22,694 nucleotides of DNA from Clostridiales bacterium UBA4696 (GTDB taxonomy: Bacteria; Bacillota; Clostridia; Oscillospirales; Oscillospiraceae): NCBI GenBank assembly GCA_002404795.1, contig DHKK01000001.1:930-23623 (forward strand), in the 5' to 3' direction. This document shows, in pieces, positions 7,795 to 15,411 of the stretch. The position numbers were made by a program, and so were the translations under genes. Under the pieces are notes generated by a model that saw nothing but the letters and a program-made list of their open reading frames with translations, was not told where the DNA came from and searched no databases. Position 1 is the first letter of the stretch. Every line of letters begins with the position of its first letter.

Positions 7795-9477
7795 ATGATC
7801 AAATCCATTGACGGCGCGGTATTTTCCCGGATGATGCTCTCCGCCGCTGCCGAGATCGACCTGAATAAGCAGAAGGTCAACGAGCTGAACGTCTTCCCCG
7901 TCCCCGACGGCGACACCGGCACGAACATGAGCATGACGCTGAACGCCGCCAGCACCGAGCTGCGCCGCGCAGAGAACGTGACTCTCACCAAGGCCGCCGA
8001 CATGACGGCCTCCGCGCTTTTGCGCGGGGCCAGAGGCAACTCGGGCGTCATCCTGTCCCTGCTGTTCCGCGGCTTTTCCAAGGCGCTCAAGGGCAAGCTC
8101 GAGGCCGACGGCCGCGACTTTGCCGCCGCGCTGACCGCGGGCGTCGAGGCCGCCTACAAGGCCGTCATGAAACCCGCCGAGGGCACCATCCTGACCGTCT
8201 CCCGCCTGACGGCGGACGCCGCGCGCGACCTCGCCGAGGAAAACTGCGAGATCGAATACGTGCTCCAGCACTGCCTGGACACCGCGCACGCCGCGCTCGA
8301 CAATACCGTCAACCAGAACCCCGTCCTCAAAAAGGCCGGCGTCGTCGACGCGGGCGGCATGGGCTTCTGCCTGATCCTGCGCGGCATGCTCGAGAGCCTG
8401 CGCGGCAACGACGTCGTCTGCGAGGACACGGGCGCGGCGAATGAGGAGGCCGATTTCGGCATTTTTGACTCCGAGGACATCACCTTCGCCTTCGACACGG
8501 TCTTTATCGTCCGCAAGCGCGAGGATATCACCTCGCTCGACCCGCTGCGCGAGTATCTCGGCAGCATCGGCGACAGTCTCGTCATCGGCGAGGACGACGA
8601 GGCCTTCAAGGTCCACGTACATACGAACATCCCGGGCGACGCGCTGAGCGAGGCCCAGAAGTACGGGACGCTGGAGCTGGCGAAGATCGAGAACATGCGC
8701 CTGCAGCACGACGATCTGACCGCCGGGCGCAAGGCCCGGTCGACCGACGATCTCGAGGCCGTGGAAAAGGAGCTGGAAAGCCAGCCCGCGCCGCAGCCGG
8801 ATGCTCCGGCCGCGCCCGAAAAGCGCTACGGCAGCGTCGCCGTGTGCGCGGGCGAGGGGCTCGCAAATGTGTTCCGCGATCTTGGCGTCGACGAGATCAT
8901 CGAGGGCGGGCAGACCATGAACCCCTCGACCGAGGACATCCTCCACGCGATTGAGAAGACCCCGGCGGAGATCGTCTTCGTCCTGCCCAACAACAAGAAC
9001 ATCATCATGGCCGCCCAGGCCGCGGCAGAGCTCGCCTCGCGCGAGGTCGTCGTTATCCCGACGAAGACCGTCCCGCAGGGCATCAGCGCGATGCTCTCCT
9101 TCGACCCTGGCATGGAGCCGAGCGAGAATGAGGCCGCCATGACCGACTGCCTCTCCGGCGTCATGACCATGCAGATCACCTACGCCGCGCGCGATTCCGA
9201 CTTTGACGGCTTTGACATCCACGCGGGCGACTACCTGGGCCTGTGCGACGGCGCGCTGGCCGGGACCACACAGGACATCACCGCCCTGCTCGCGGCCCTC
9301 GCGGACAAGGCCGCGGCGGCCGGGAAGGAATTCATCAACATCTTCTACGGCGCCGACATCTCCGAAGCCGACGCCGAACAGGCCCTGGCCCTGTTCCAGC
9401 AGCACGCCCCCGACGCCGAAGTCAACCTCGTCTCCGGCGGCCAGCCGATCTACTACTACCTGATCTCAGCCGAATGA
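7795..9477 (+). CDS. fakA: Fatty acid kinase, catalytic subunit FakA (DAK2/YloV family)
   Basis: A 560-aa protein with an N-terminal DhaL/DAK2 kinase domain (about 1-205), a middle domain and a C-terminal DegV-like domain. In characterised members it phosphorylates fatty acids held by FakB proteins, feeding exogenous acyl chains into phospholipid synthesis. The nucleotide and Mg motifs are clear: NVFPVPDGDTGTNM (residues about 32-45) and LLRGARGNSGVILS. A variable Ala/Pro-rich linker (about 325-342) precedes the C-terminal domain. GGAGGT is 8 nt before the ATG. It is co-transcribed with the Asp23 gene and ends at a strong terminator. No FakB is encoded in the window. Confidence 0.92.
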   Translation: MIKSIDGAVFSRMMLSAAAEIDLNKQKVNELNVFPVPDGDTGTNMSMTLNAASTELRRAENVTLTKAADMTASALLRGARGNSGVILSLLFRGFSKALKGKLEADGRDFAAALTAGVEAAYKAVMKPAEGTILTVSRLTADAARDLAEENCEIEYVLQHCLDTAHAALDNTVNQNPVLKKAGVVDAGGMGFCLILRGMLESLRGNDVVCEDTGAANEEADFGIFDSEDITFAFDTVFIVRKREDITSLDPLREYLGSIGDSLVIGEDDEAFKVHVHTNIPGDALSEAQKYGTLELAKIENMRLQHDDLTAGRKARSTDDLEAVEKELESQPAPQPDAPAAPEKRYGSVAVCAGEGLANVFRDLGVDEIIEGGQTMNPSTEDILHAIEKTPAEIVFVLPNNKNIIMAAQAAAELASREVVVIPTKTVPQGISAMLSFDPGMEPSENEAAMTDCLSGVMTMQITYAARDSDFDGFDIHAGDYLGLCDGALAGTTQDITALLAALADKAAAAGKEFINIFYGADISEADAEQALALFQQHAPDAEVNLVSGGQPIYYYLISAE

Positions 9478-9484
9478 CTGATCC

Positions 9485-9517
9485 AAAAAAGGCGCTCCCG
9501 GAGGGAGCGTCTTTTTT
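9485..9517 (+). terminator. Terminator of the Asp23-fakA operon
   Basis: GGCGCTCCC (9491-9499) pairs with GGGAGCGTC (9503-9511) around a GGA loop, followed by TTTTTT. The A-run before the stem makes it usable from the minus strand too, for the 119-aa membrane protein gene. Confidence 0.9.
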
Positions 9518-9562
9518 GGTGTCAAAATTCGTATCGGTATGCAATGAATGACTCGAATTTGT

Positions 9563-9922
9563 TTACGGAGTTTCTGCCTGTTGAATCAACCAATAGGTTA
9601 TTCCGCCAAGAAGGTACGCAAAGCAGTCTTTTATGTCAGGCGTACTGTACTTGATAAAAAACGGAATGATATACTCCCACACGATGCAGGTCATCAGCAC
9701 CATAAACAAGATAGACGGCAACTTAACGATTCGCCGATATCCACCCGCTTTCATCAAAATATTTACATAGCATAGAAATACGATCTCGCCAAGATAGTCA
9801 TTCAGATGCCACTGAATCATTTGGTATAACAGTCCATCTGTTTCCAGCCGTTTCAGAAAGAATCTGTTAACCAGATATAGCAGCATTGACGCATAGAGAA
9901 GAACGGCATCGTTGAGTTTCAT
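9563..9922 (-). CDS. Small polytopic membrane protein, function unknown
   Basis: A 119-aa protein with about three to four hydrophobic segments (roughly 6-20, 42-58, 68-90, 98-113). The C-terminal pattern WEYIIPFFIKYSTPDIKDCFAYLLGGITYW resembles small membrane proteins with a D-x-x-AY-x-x-G helix, loosely VanZ-like, but I cannot name a family. The start at 9922 has only a weak ribosome binding site; the gene begins 13 bp after the stop of the 31-aa reading frame, so coupled translation is likely. Its base composition is visibly more AT-rich than its neighbours. It is the last gene of a three-gene minus-strand cluster. Confidence 0.7.
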   Translation of the reverse strand: MKLNDAVLLYASMLLYLVNRFFLKRLETDGLLYQMIQWHLNDYLGEIVFLCYVNILMKAGGYRRIVKLPSILFMVLMTCIVWEYIIPFFIKYSTPDIKDCFAYLLGGITYWLIQQAETP

Positions 9923-9935
9923 TCACACTTATCAA

Positions 9936-10031
9936 TTATCCAACCACTGAAAAGATGATCAATGCGATAAGGACACCTAAAATGATTGTAACCAAACCTG
10001 CTCCACCCCCACTGTTATTATTGCTATACAT
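9936..10031 (-). CDS. 31-aa single-helix membrane peptide
   Basis: A small reading frame with ATG at 10031, preceded by a good AGGAG site. The peptide starts MYSNNNSGGGAG and continues as one uninterrupted hydrophobic helix (about residues 13-30, ending FSVVG). Its layout, a Gly/Asn-rich head followed by a transmembrane segment, recalls the YjcZ/SscA-type small sporulation peptides, but the sequence is not a clear member. It lies 14 bp after the lipoprotein gene and 13 bp before the 119-aa membrane protein gene, an operon-like packing that supports it being real. Confidence 0.65.
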   Translation of the reverse strand: MYSNNNSGGGAGLVTIILGVLIALIIFSVVG

Positions 10032-10045
10032 AATTTTCTCCTGCT

Positions 10046-10243
10046 CTATTTATTTTTCTCCGCCACATTATCGATTGCCCAACTCACGGCATCATTATAA
10101 TGCTGATTGCAATATCCTGATCCCTGGAACGTGTGAGTTGCCGTCTTTCCACAAATCGTGCATCCGCTGCCTCCTCCACCGCCGCAAGCGCACAGCGATA
10201 AAAGCATAATTGCGCATAGTAATGATACAATGACTTTTTTCAT
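10046..10243 (-). CDS. Small lipoprotein with CxxC...CxxH zinc-finger-like domain
   Basis: A 65-aa protein. Residues 1-19 form a lipoprotein signal (MKKVIVSLLCAIMLLSLCA) with Cys20 as the predicted lipidated residue. After a Gly-rich linker comes a compact motif C28-x2-C31 and C45-x2-H48 (CTICGK ... GYCNQH), arranged like a one-site zinc ribbon, then a short helix rich in charged residues. I chose the ATG at 10243 because AGGAGG (10251-10256) is 7 nt upstream; the frame runs further upstream through the leader hairpins, which I reject. Function is unknown. It is the first gene after the structured leader at 10244-10432. Confidence 0.75.
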   Translation of the reverse strand: MKKVIVSLLCAIMLLSLCACGGGGGSGCTICGKTATHTFQGSGYCNQHYNDAVSWAIDNVAEKNK

Positions 10244-10432
10244 TCTTTTTCCTCCTAAAAATAAAAAGTGTGTAGCCCCAAATGGGGCTACACACCGAAA
10301 AACGCATAGCCCCATTTGTTGCCACACAAATCTTTTACCTTCCAATAGGGAACGCAAAGCGGAGAATGCGTTTTTACCAAAGAAAAAAACACATTCCCTA
10401 TCGGAAAGTCAGTTATTGATTTGTGTGGCACA
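10244..10432 (-). promoter_or_regulatory. Structured leader with competing antiterminator and terminator
   Basis: On the minus strand the leader folds into a long hairpin. P1 pairs 10418-10430 with 10320-10332 (13 bp, perfect). P2 pairs 10394-10408 with 10338-10352 (15 pairs, two of them G-U). Downstream, 10307-10318 can pair with 10279-10290 (12 bp), while 10284-10295 pairs with 10268-10279 (12 bp) to form a terminator. The last two helices share bases and exclude each other, the layout of an attenuator. No known riboswitch consensus is apparent. Nine-base direct repeats (GCATAGCCC, 10304-10312 and 10442-10450) flank P1/P2, so a MITE origin is possible. Confidence 0.55.
10257..10295 (-). terminator. 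Leader terminator abutting the ribosome binding site
   Basis: GTGTGTAGCCCC-ATTT-GGGGCTACACAC (12 bp stem) is followed by TTTTTATTTTT. The T-run ends directly at the AGGAGG of the 65-aa lipoprotein gene, so this is a conditional terminator or a hairpin that masks initiation rather than the end of a gene. Confidence 0.75.
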
Positions 10433-10435
10433 ATT

Positions 10436-10464
10436 ATTTTAGCATAGCCCTTTCCGGATTTCAA
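10436..10464 (-). promoter_or_regulatory. Promoter of the small-protein cluster
   Basis: On the minus strand TTGAAA (10459-10464), a 17-bp spacer and TAAAAT (10436-10441) form a good sigma-A type promoter. Transcription would start near 10429, at the base of hairpin P1. Confidence 0.65.
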
Positions 10465-10502
10465 CACTTTTCCAGCCAATATCTTTGTTCCGGGAGAAAC
10501 AA

Positions 10503-10531
10503 ACCCCCCCGCCGCGGGTGCGGCGGGGGTC
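10503..10531 (-). terminator. Terminator of the hrcA-grpE-dnaK-dnaJ operon
   Basis: CCCCCGCCGC (10506-10515) pairs with GCGGCGGGGG (10520-10529). The minus strand then reads into a G-run and TTTGTTT, an imperfect T-tract. It lies about 10 bp after the dnaJ stop. Confidence 0.75.
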
Positions 10532-10539
10532 GTTGTTTT

Positions 10540-11715
10540 TTATCCCTTCAGCTTATCGAAGAAGCTTTTGCGTTTGGGTTGGCTGGCATCGCCGACAGAG
10601 GATTCGAGCTGGCGGAGCAGTTCCTTCTGCTCGCGCGTGAGCTTGGTCGGGGTCTCGACGACGACGGTGACGAACTGGTCGCCGCGCGTCTTGTAGCCGA
10701 CGTAGGGGATGCCCTTGCCGCGCAGGCGGAAGGTGGTGCCGGTCTGCGTGCCCTCGGGGATCTGATAACGGACCTTGCCGTCGAGCGTCGGGACCTCAAC
10801 GGTTGCGCCGAGCGCGGCCTGTGTGAAGGAGATGGGCATCTGGCACATGACGTTCGCGCCGTCCCGCGTGAAGATCGGGTGCTTGCGCACCGAGACCGTC
10901 ACGAGCAGATCGCCGTTCGGACCGCCGTTGGAGCCGGCGTTGCCCTCGTCGCGCACGCGGAAGGACTGGCCGTCGTCGATACCGGCCGGAACCTTGACCT
11001 TGATGGTCTTGGTGTGACGGACCTTGCCCTTGCCGCGGCAGACCTGACACGGGTCGGTGATAATGGTGCCGGTACCGTGGCACTTCGGGCAGGGCTGCGA
11101 GGACTGCATGGTCATGCCCATGAAGTTCTGCTGTGTGCGCACGGCGCCGGTGCCGTGGCAATACGTACAGGTCTGCGGGGTCGTGCCTTCCTTCGCGCCG
11201 GTGCCGTGGCAGGTGCTGCAGGTCTCGATGCGGGAGAAGGTGATCTCGCGCTCGCAGCCGAAGGCCGCGTCTTCAAAGCTGATTTCGATCTCGCTGACGA
11301 CATTCTGGCCCTTTGTCGGCCCCTTCTTGCGGCCAGTGGATCCACTGGATGCCGACGCCCCACTGAAAAAGTCGCCGAAGATGTCGCCGAAATCTCCGAA
11401 GCCCGAGCCTGCTCCGCCAAACCCTGCGCCGCCGAAGCCCGCACCGCCAAAGCCCGCGCCCGCGTTCGGGTTGAAGTTCGGGTCGACGCCCGCGAAGCCG
11501 TACTGGTCGTAACGGGCCTTTTTGTCGGCGTCGGAGAGGACCTCATAGGCCTCGTTGATCTCCTTGAACTTTTCCTCGGCGGATTTGTCGCCGGGGTTCT
11601 GGTCTGGGTGATATTTCATGGCCAGCTTGCGGTAGGCCTTTTTGATTTCGGCGTCAGACGCGTTTTTCTCCACGCCCAATACCTCGTAATAATCTCGTTT
11701 GTTCTGATCTGCCAT
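10540..11715 (-). CDS. dnaJ: Chaperone protein DnaJ
   Basis: A 391-aa type I J-protein that delivers clients to DnaK and stimulates its ATPase. The J domain (1-75) has the essential HPD at 36-38. The Gly/Phe-rich region (about 80-125) includes a near-perfect run of AGFGG units. The zinc domain (about 150-230) shows four CxxCxGxG-type motifs: CSTCHGTG, CTYCHGTG, CPKCHGTG and CQVCRGKG. The C-terminal client-binding domains are complete. GAGGTGA is 7 nt before the ATG. It is the last gene of the heat-shock operon; a short palindrome sits between it and dnaK. Confidence 0.98.
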   Translation of the reverse strand: MADQNKRDYYEVLGVEKNASDAEIKKAYRKLAMKYHPDQNPGDKSAEEKFKEINEAYEVLSDADKKARYDQYGFAGVDPNFNPNAGAGFGGAGFGGAGFGGAGSGFGDFGDIFGDFFSGASASSGSTGRKKGPTKGQNVVSEIEISFEDAAFGCEREITFSRIETCSTCHGTGAKEGTTPQTCTYCHGTGAVRTQQNFMGMTMQSSQPCPKCHGTGTIITDPCQVCRGKGKVRHTKTIKVKVPAGIDDGQSFRVRDEGNAGSNGGPNGDLLVTVSVRKHPIFTRDGANVMCQMPISFTQAALGATVEVPTLDGKVRYQIPEGTQTGTTFRLRGKGIPYVGYKTRGDQFVTVVVETPTKLTREQKELLRQLESSVGDASQPKRKSFFDKLKG

Positions 11716-11748
11716 AGTTTCTCACCTCGGATTCGGTGGGTAACAGCC

Positions 11749-11775
11749 GATAGGGGCGGACGGGCCGCCCCTATC
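11749..11775. repeat. Short palindrome between dnaK and dnaJ
   Basis: GATAGGGGCGG (11749-11759) and CCGCCCCTATC (11765-11775) form an 11-bp perfect hairpin. The TAGGGGC edge resembles the ends of the element at 5667-5771. There is no T-run. Lying inside an operon, it could shield or cleave the mRNA and so change the DnaK:DnaJ ratio. Confidence 0.6.
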
Positions 11776-11792
11776 AAGCTATATTCCGCGAA

Positions 11793-13634
11793 TTAGTTGT
11801 CCTTGACCTCTTCGTAGTCCGCGTCGACAACGCCGTCGTCATTGCCGCCGGCCTGCTGGCCTGCGCCCGCGTTCGGCTCGGCATTCGCTTCGCCCTGCGG
11901 AGCCGCGTTCTTATAGAGCTTCTCGGACACAGCATAGAACGCCTTCTGAAGTTCATCTGTCGCAGTCTTGATCGCCGCAACATCGGAACCCTTCTGCGCA
12001 GTCTTCAGCTTTTCGATGGCGTCCTTGACAGGAGCCTTCTCGCTTTCCGTGACCTTATCGCCCATTTCGTTGAGGGTCTTTTCAGCCTGATACACAGCCT
12101 GATCCGCATTATTGCGGGTCTCGACCTCTTCCTTCCGGGCCTTGTCCTGTGCAGCATACTGCTCTGCTTCCTTGACGGCCTTATCAACATCTTCCTTCGA
12201 GAGGTTGGAAGACGCGGTGATGGTGATCTTCTGCTCAGCGCCGGTACCGAGATCCTTCGCGGAGACGTTCACGATGCCGTTGGCGTCGATGTCGAACGTG
12301 ACCTCGATCTGCGGGACACCGCGGGGAGCCGGAGCGATGCCGGTCAGCTGGAACTTGCCGAGGGTCTTGTTGTCGGCAGCCATCTCACGCTCACCCTGCA
12401 GGACATGGACCTCAACGGAGGTCTGGTTGTCAGCGGCGGTGGAGAATACCTGGCTCTTTTTGGTCGGGATGGTGGTGTTGCGGTCGATCAGCTTGGTAAA
12501 CACGCCGCCCATCGTCTCGATGCCAAGAGACAGCGGCGTAACATCGAGCAGCAGAACACCCTTGACGTCGCCGCCAAGCACGCCGCCCTGGATGGCTGCG
12601 CCGACAGCCACGCACTCGTCGGGGTTGATGCCCTTGAAGCCTTCCTTGCCGGTCAGCTTCTTGACCTCGTCCTGTACGGCCGGGATACGGGTCGAGCCGC
12701 CGACCAGAAGGACCTTGGAGATATCATTGGCAGTCAGGCCCGCGTCGGCCATGGCCTGCTTGACCGGGCCCGCCGTCGCTTCGACCAGATGGGCGGTCAG
12801 CTCGTTGAACTTTGCTCGCGTCAGCGTGACGTCGAGGTGCTTCGGGCCAGTGGCGTCAGCGGTGATATACGGGAGGTTGATGTTGGTAGAGGTGACGCCG
12901 GACAGCTCGATCTTGGCCTTCTCGGCGGCTTCCTTCAGTCTCTGCATGGCGACCTTGTCGTTGGACAGGTCGATACCCTCTGCCTTCTTGAACTCGGAGA
13001 CGAGGTAGTTCATGACACACTCATCAAAATCGTCGCCGCCGAGGTGGGTGTTGCCGTTGGTGGCCAGGACTTCGATGACGCCGTCGCCGATATCCAGGAT
13101 GGAGACGTCGAACGTGCCGCCGCCGAGGTCATAGACCATGACCTTCTGCTCGGCTTCCTTGTCGATGCCGTAGGCAAGTGCGGCTGCGGTCGGCTCGTTG
13201 ATGATACGCTTGACGTCGAGACCGGCGATCTTGCCGGCGTCCTTGGTGGCCTGACGCTGGGCGTCGTTGAAGTAGGCCGGGACGGTGATGACGGCTTCGG
13301 TCACGGGGCCGCCAAGGTACGCCTCTGCGTCAGCCTTCAGCTTCTGCAGGATCATCGCGGAGATCTCCTGCGGGGTGTACTTCTTGCCGTCGATATCGAC
13401 TTTATAGTCGGTACCCATATGACGCTTGATGGACGAAATGGTACGGTCGTGGTTGGTAACAGCCTGACGCTTTGCGACCTGACCGACCATACGCTCACCG
13501 GTCTTCGAGAATGCCACAACGGACGGGGTGGTGCGGTTGCCTTCGGCGTTTGTGATAACGACGGGTTCGCCGCCTTCCATAACTGCTACGCAGCTGTTAG
13601 TCGTACCAAGGTCAATACCAATAATCTTACTCAT
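11793..13634 (-). CDS. dnaK: Chaperone protein DnaK (Hsp70)
   Basis: A 613-aa Hsp70 that binds and releases unfolded segments in an ATP cycle with DnaJ and GrpE. The nucleotide-binding domain starts IGIDLGTTNSC (5-15) and contains VYDLGGGTFDVS and LVGGSTRIP. The interdomain linker LLLDVTPLSLGIET leads into the substrate domain (about 370-500). The C-terminal lid ends in a Gly/Ala/Asn-rich tail and DADYEEVKDN. The length is typical for Firmicutes. AGGAGG precedes the ATG. It is the third gene of the HrcA-regulated operon. Confidence 0.99.
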   Translation of the reverse strand: MSKIIGIDLGTTNSCVAVMEGGEPVVITNAEGNRTTPSVVAFSKTGERMVGQVAKRQAVTNHDRTISSIKRHMGTDYKVDIDGKKYTPQEISAMILQKLKADAEAYLGGPVTEAVITVPAYFNDAQRQATKDAGKIAGLDVKRIINEPTAAALAYGIDKEAEQKVMVYDLGGGTFDVSILDIGDGVIEVLATNGNTHLGGDDFDECVMNYLVSEFKKAEGIDLSNDKVAMQRLKEAAEKAKIELSGVTSTNINLPYITADATGPKHLDVTLTRAKFNELTAHLVEATAGPVKQAMADAGLTANDISKVLLVGGSTRIPAVQDEVKKLTGKEGFKGINPDECVAVGAAIQGGVLGGDVKGVLLLDVTPLSLGIETMGGVFTKLIDRNTTIPTKKSQVFSTAADNQTSVEVHVLQGEREMAADNKTLGKFQLTGIAPAPRGVPQIEVTFDIDANGIVNVSAKDLGTGAEQKITITASSNLSKEDVDKAVKEAEQYAAQDKARKEEVETRNNADQAVYQAEKTLNEMGDKVTESEKAPVKDAIEKLKTAQKGSDVAAIKTATDELQKAFYAVSEKLYKNAAPQGEANAEPNAGAGQQAGGNDDGVVDADYEEVKDN

Positions 13635-13712
13635 AATAAATTTCCTCCTATATGCATGCCTGTATTTACAACTTCATTTTATATCATGCCGGATCTCCGG
13701 CGGGGTTACGTG

Positions 13713-14312
13713 TTAATTTGCGACCTTTACCATTGCGAACCGGACGACCTTTTCGCCGACCTTGAAGCCCTTCTGGAAGACCTCCGCAATGACGTTTTCG
13801 CCGAGGCTCTCATCCTCGATGTGCATAACTGCGTTGTGCAGCTGCGGATCGAAACGATCGCCCGCTGCGCCGAAGCTTTCGACGCCCAGCTTTTCCATCA
13901 CGGAGACGAGCTGGTTCATCGTCATCTCCACGCCCTTTTTAAATGCGCTGTCCTGGGTTTCCTGGGCCAGCGCCCGCTCGAGATTGTCGTACACCGGGAG
14001 AAATTTCTCCACAGTCTCGGACCGGATCTCGGTATAGAGGTTGTCTTTTTCCTTCTGGCTGCGCTTGCGGTAATTGTCGTATTCTGCGGCCAGCCGCAGG
14101 TAGCTGTCATGCTCCTGGGCCAGCGCCTGCTGCGCCTTTTCAAACTCGGAGGCTTCCTGCTGCTTGGCGTCCTCGGGCTTTTTTTCCTCGGGCTGCTTTG
14201 CAGCTTCCGCTTCGGGTTTGGCCTGCGCGGCAGTCTGCTCGTTCTGCTCTGCTGCGGAAGCTTCCTTTTCCTGTTCTTCCGAAGCCGGGCTGTTGTTTGT
14301 TTTCTTACTCAT
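13713..14312 (-). CDS. grpE: Nucleotide exchange factor GrpE
   Basis: A 199-aa protein that releases ADP from DnaK. The first 80 or so residues are a low-complexity Glu/Lys/Gln/Ala-rich tail. The long helix (about 80-135) contains the characteristic YDNYRKRSQKEK and LPVYDNLERAL. The C-terminal beta domain has FDPQLHNAVMHIED and the ending VAEVFQKGF-like VIAEVFQKGFKVGEKVVRFAMVKVAN segment, the usual GrpE end. It begins 5 bp after the hrcA stop with GGAGG 10 nt before its ATG, so the two are tightly coupled. Confidence 0.97.
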   Translation of the reverse strand: MSKKTNNSPASEEQEKEASAAEQNEQTAAQAKPEAEAAKQPEEKKPEDAKQQEASEFEKAQQALAQEHDSYLRLAAEYDNYRKRSQKEKDNLYTEIRSETVEKFLPVYDNLERALAQETQDSAFKKGVEMTMNQLVSVMEKLGVESFGAAGDRFDPQLHNAVMHIEDESLGENVIAEVFQKGFKVGEKVVRFAMVKVAN

Positions 14313-14317
14313 ATCTT

Positions 14318-15391
14318 CTATGCCTCCGGATCATGGTGCTTATTATCCGGCTCTTTCAACGCCGGGGTCTGACTTTTCTGGAACATCCGGCCGAGGTTCT
14401 CAGCAAAATAGCTGAGCCGGGCGGTGATCTGTGCGTAATCCATTCTTGTCGGGCCGACCACGCCGATCAGACCCTGCATCCCGTCGCCGATGTCGAACTT
14501 CGTCATGACGACGCTGGTGTCCTTGAGCTCCTTCGAGACGTTTTCCGGGCCGACCAGGATCTGCGTCCGGCTGTTAGAGGCGAGGGCTGCGGGAATGTTG
14601 GAGACCACATCCTCATCGAGGGTGGTCAGCATTTTCTGCGCCTTGTCGATGTCGTGGTATTCCGGCTGGCCAAGGAGCCTGGCCTGGCCTGTCATGTAGA
14701 CCTCGCTGCGCTCCTGATGCAGGAGCGTCGTCACAAAGTCCATGATGACGGGGACGAGGCTCGCCGCGTTCCCGGCGCTTCTCGTCACGCGGGACAGAAG
14801 CTCCGGCGTCAGCTGGTCGGCCGTCAGCTCCGTGACGCTCGCATTCAATACCGCGCCAAGCAGCTTCAGATCCTGCTCTGTCAGCTCGACCGGGAGCCGG
14901 ATGAGCTTGTTCTTTACGGAGCTGTCGCTCAGCATCACCACGAGGATGAAGCTGCCGCTGTCCGCCCGGATCAGGTCGAACCGCCGCGCCGTCAGCCCTG
15001 CGGGCCGCGCCGCCATGGCGTAGGCAGGCAGATTCGTCATCTGCGAGACGAGCTTGCCGACCTGGGAGACGACCTTGTCGACCTCCTGCATCTTGAGCTC
15101 CATCGCCTGGTTGATGGACTTGGCCTCGTCGGTAGAAAGGCGGTAGTCCTGCATCAGCTCGTCGACGTACAGCCGGTATCCGGCGGGGGACGGGATCCGT
15201 CCGGCCGAGGTGTGCGGCTGCTCGAGATAACCGAGCGTGGTGAGATCCGCCATTTCGTTGCGGATCGTTGCGGAGGAAAAGTCCATGTCCGGCATCTGTG
15301 CGACCGTCTTGGACGCGACCGGCTCCGCCGTGCGGATATAAAGATCTACGATCGCCCGCAGGATCTTCTTTTTCCGATCGGAAAGCTCCAT
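14318..15391 (-). CDS. hrcA: Heat-inducible transcription repressor HrcA
   Basis: A 357-aa repressor that binds the CIRCE operator and is kept active by chaperones, so depletion of free chaperone under stress induces the operon. The N-terminal winged helix contains LRAIVDLYIRTAEPVASKTV and SSATIRNEMADLTTLGYLEQPHTSAGRIPS, highly characteristic. The GAF-like middle and the inserted dimerisation domain follow, ending with GVVGPTRMDY. I chose the ATG at 15391, 8 nt after AGGAGG. A further in-frame ATG at 15418 lies inside CIRCE and is unlikely. It is the first gene of the operon. Confidence 0.97.
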   Translation of the reverse strand: MELSDRKKKILRAIVDLYIRTAEPVASKTVAQMPDMDFSSATIRNEMADLTTLGYLEQPHTSAGRIPSPAGYRLYVDELMQDYRLSTDEAKSINQAMELKMQEVDKVVSQVGKLVSQMTNLPAYAMAARPAGLTARRFDLIRADSGSFILVVMLSDSSVKNKLIRLPVELTEQDLKLLGAVLNASVTELTADQLTPELLSRVTRSAGNAASLVPVIMDFVTTLLHQERSEVYMTGQARLLGQPEYHDIDKAQKMLTTLDEDVVSNIPAALASNSRTQILVGPENVSKELKDTSVVMTKFDIGDGMQGLIGVVGPTRMDYAQITARLSYFAENLGRMFQKSQTPALKEPDNKHHDPEA

Positions 15392-15411
15392 GTCTGTTCC
15401 TCCTTTTCGTC

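Noticed and set aside
7777..9405. Long minus-strand open frame opposite fakA
   Set aside because: Low-complexity Gly/Val/Ala/Arg/Asp-rich translation typical of a shadow frame; fakA on the plus strand has its motifs intact.
9955..10209. Plus-strand open frame opposite the small-protein cluster
   Set aside because: It lacks a ribosome binding site, and the minus-strand frames have good sites, a lipobox and operon-like spacing.
12405..14372. Long plus-strand open frame opposite dnaK and grpE
   Set aside because: Antisense shadow. It runs through two well-supported genes and their intergenic region without a ribosome binding site.
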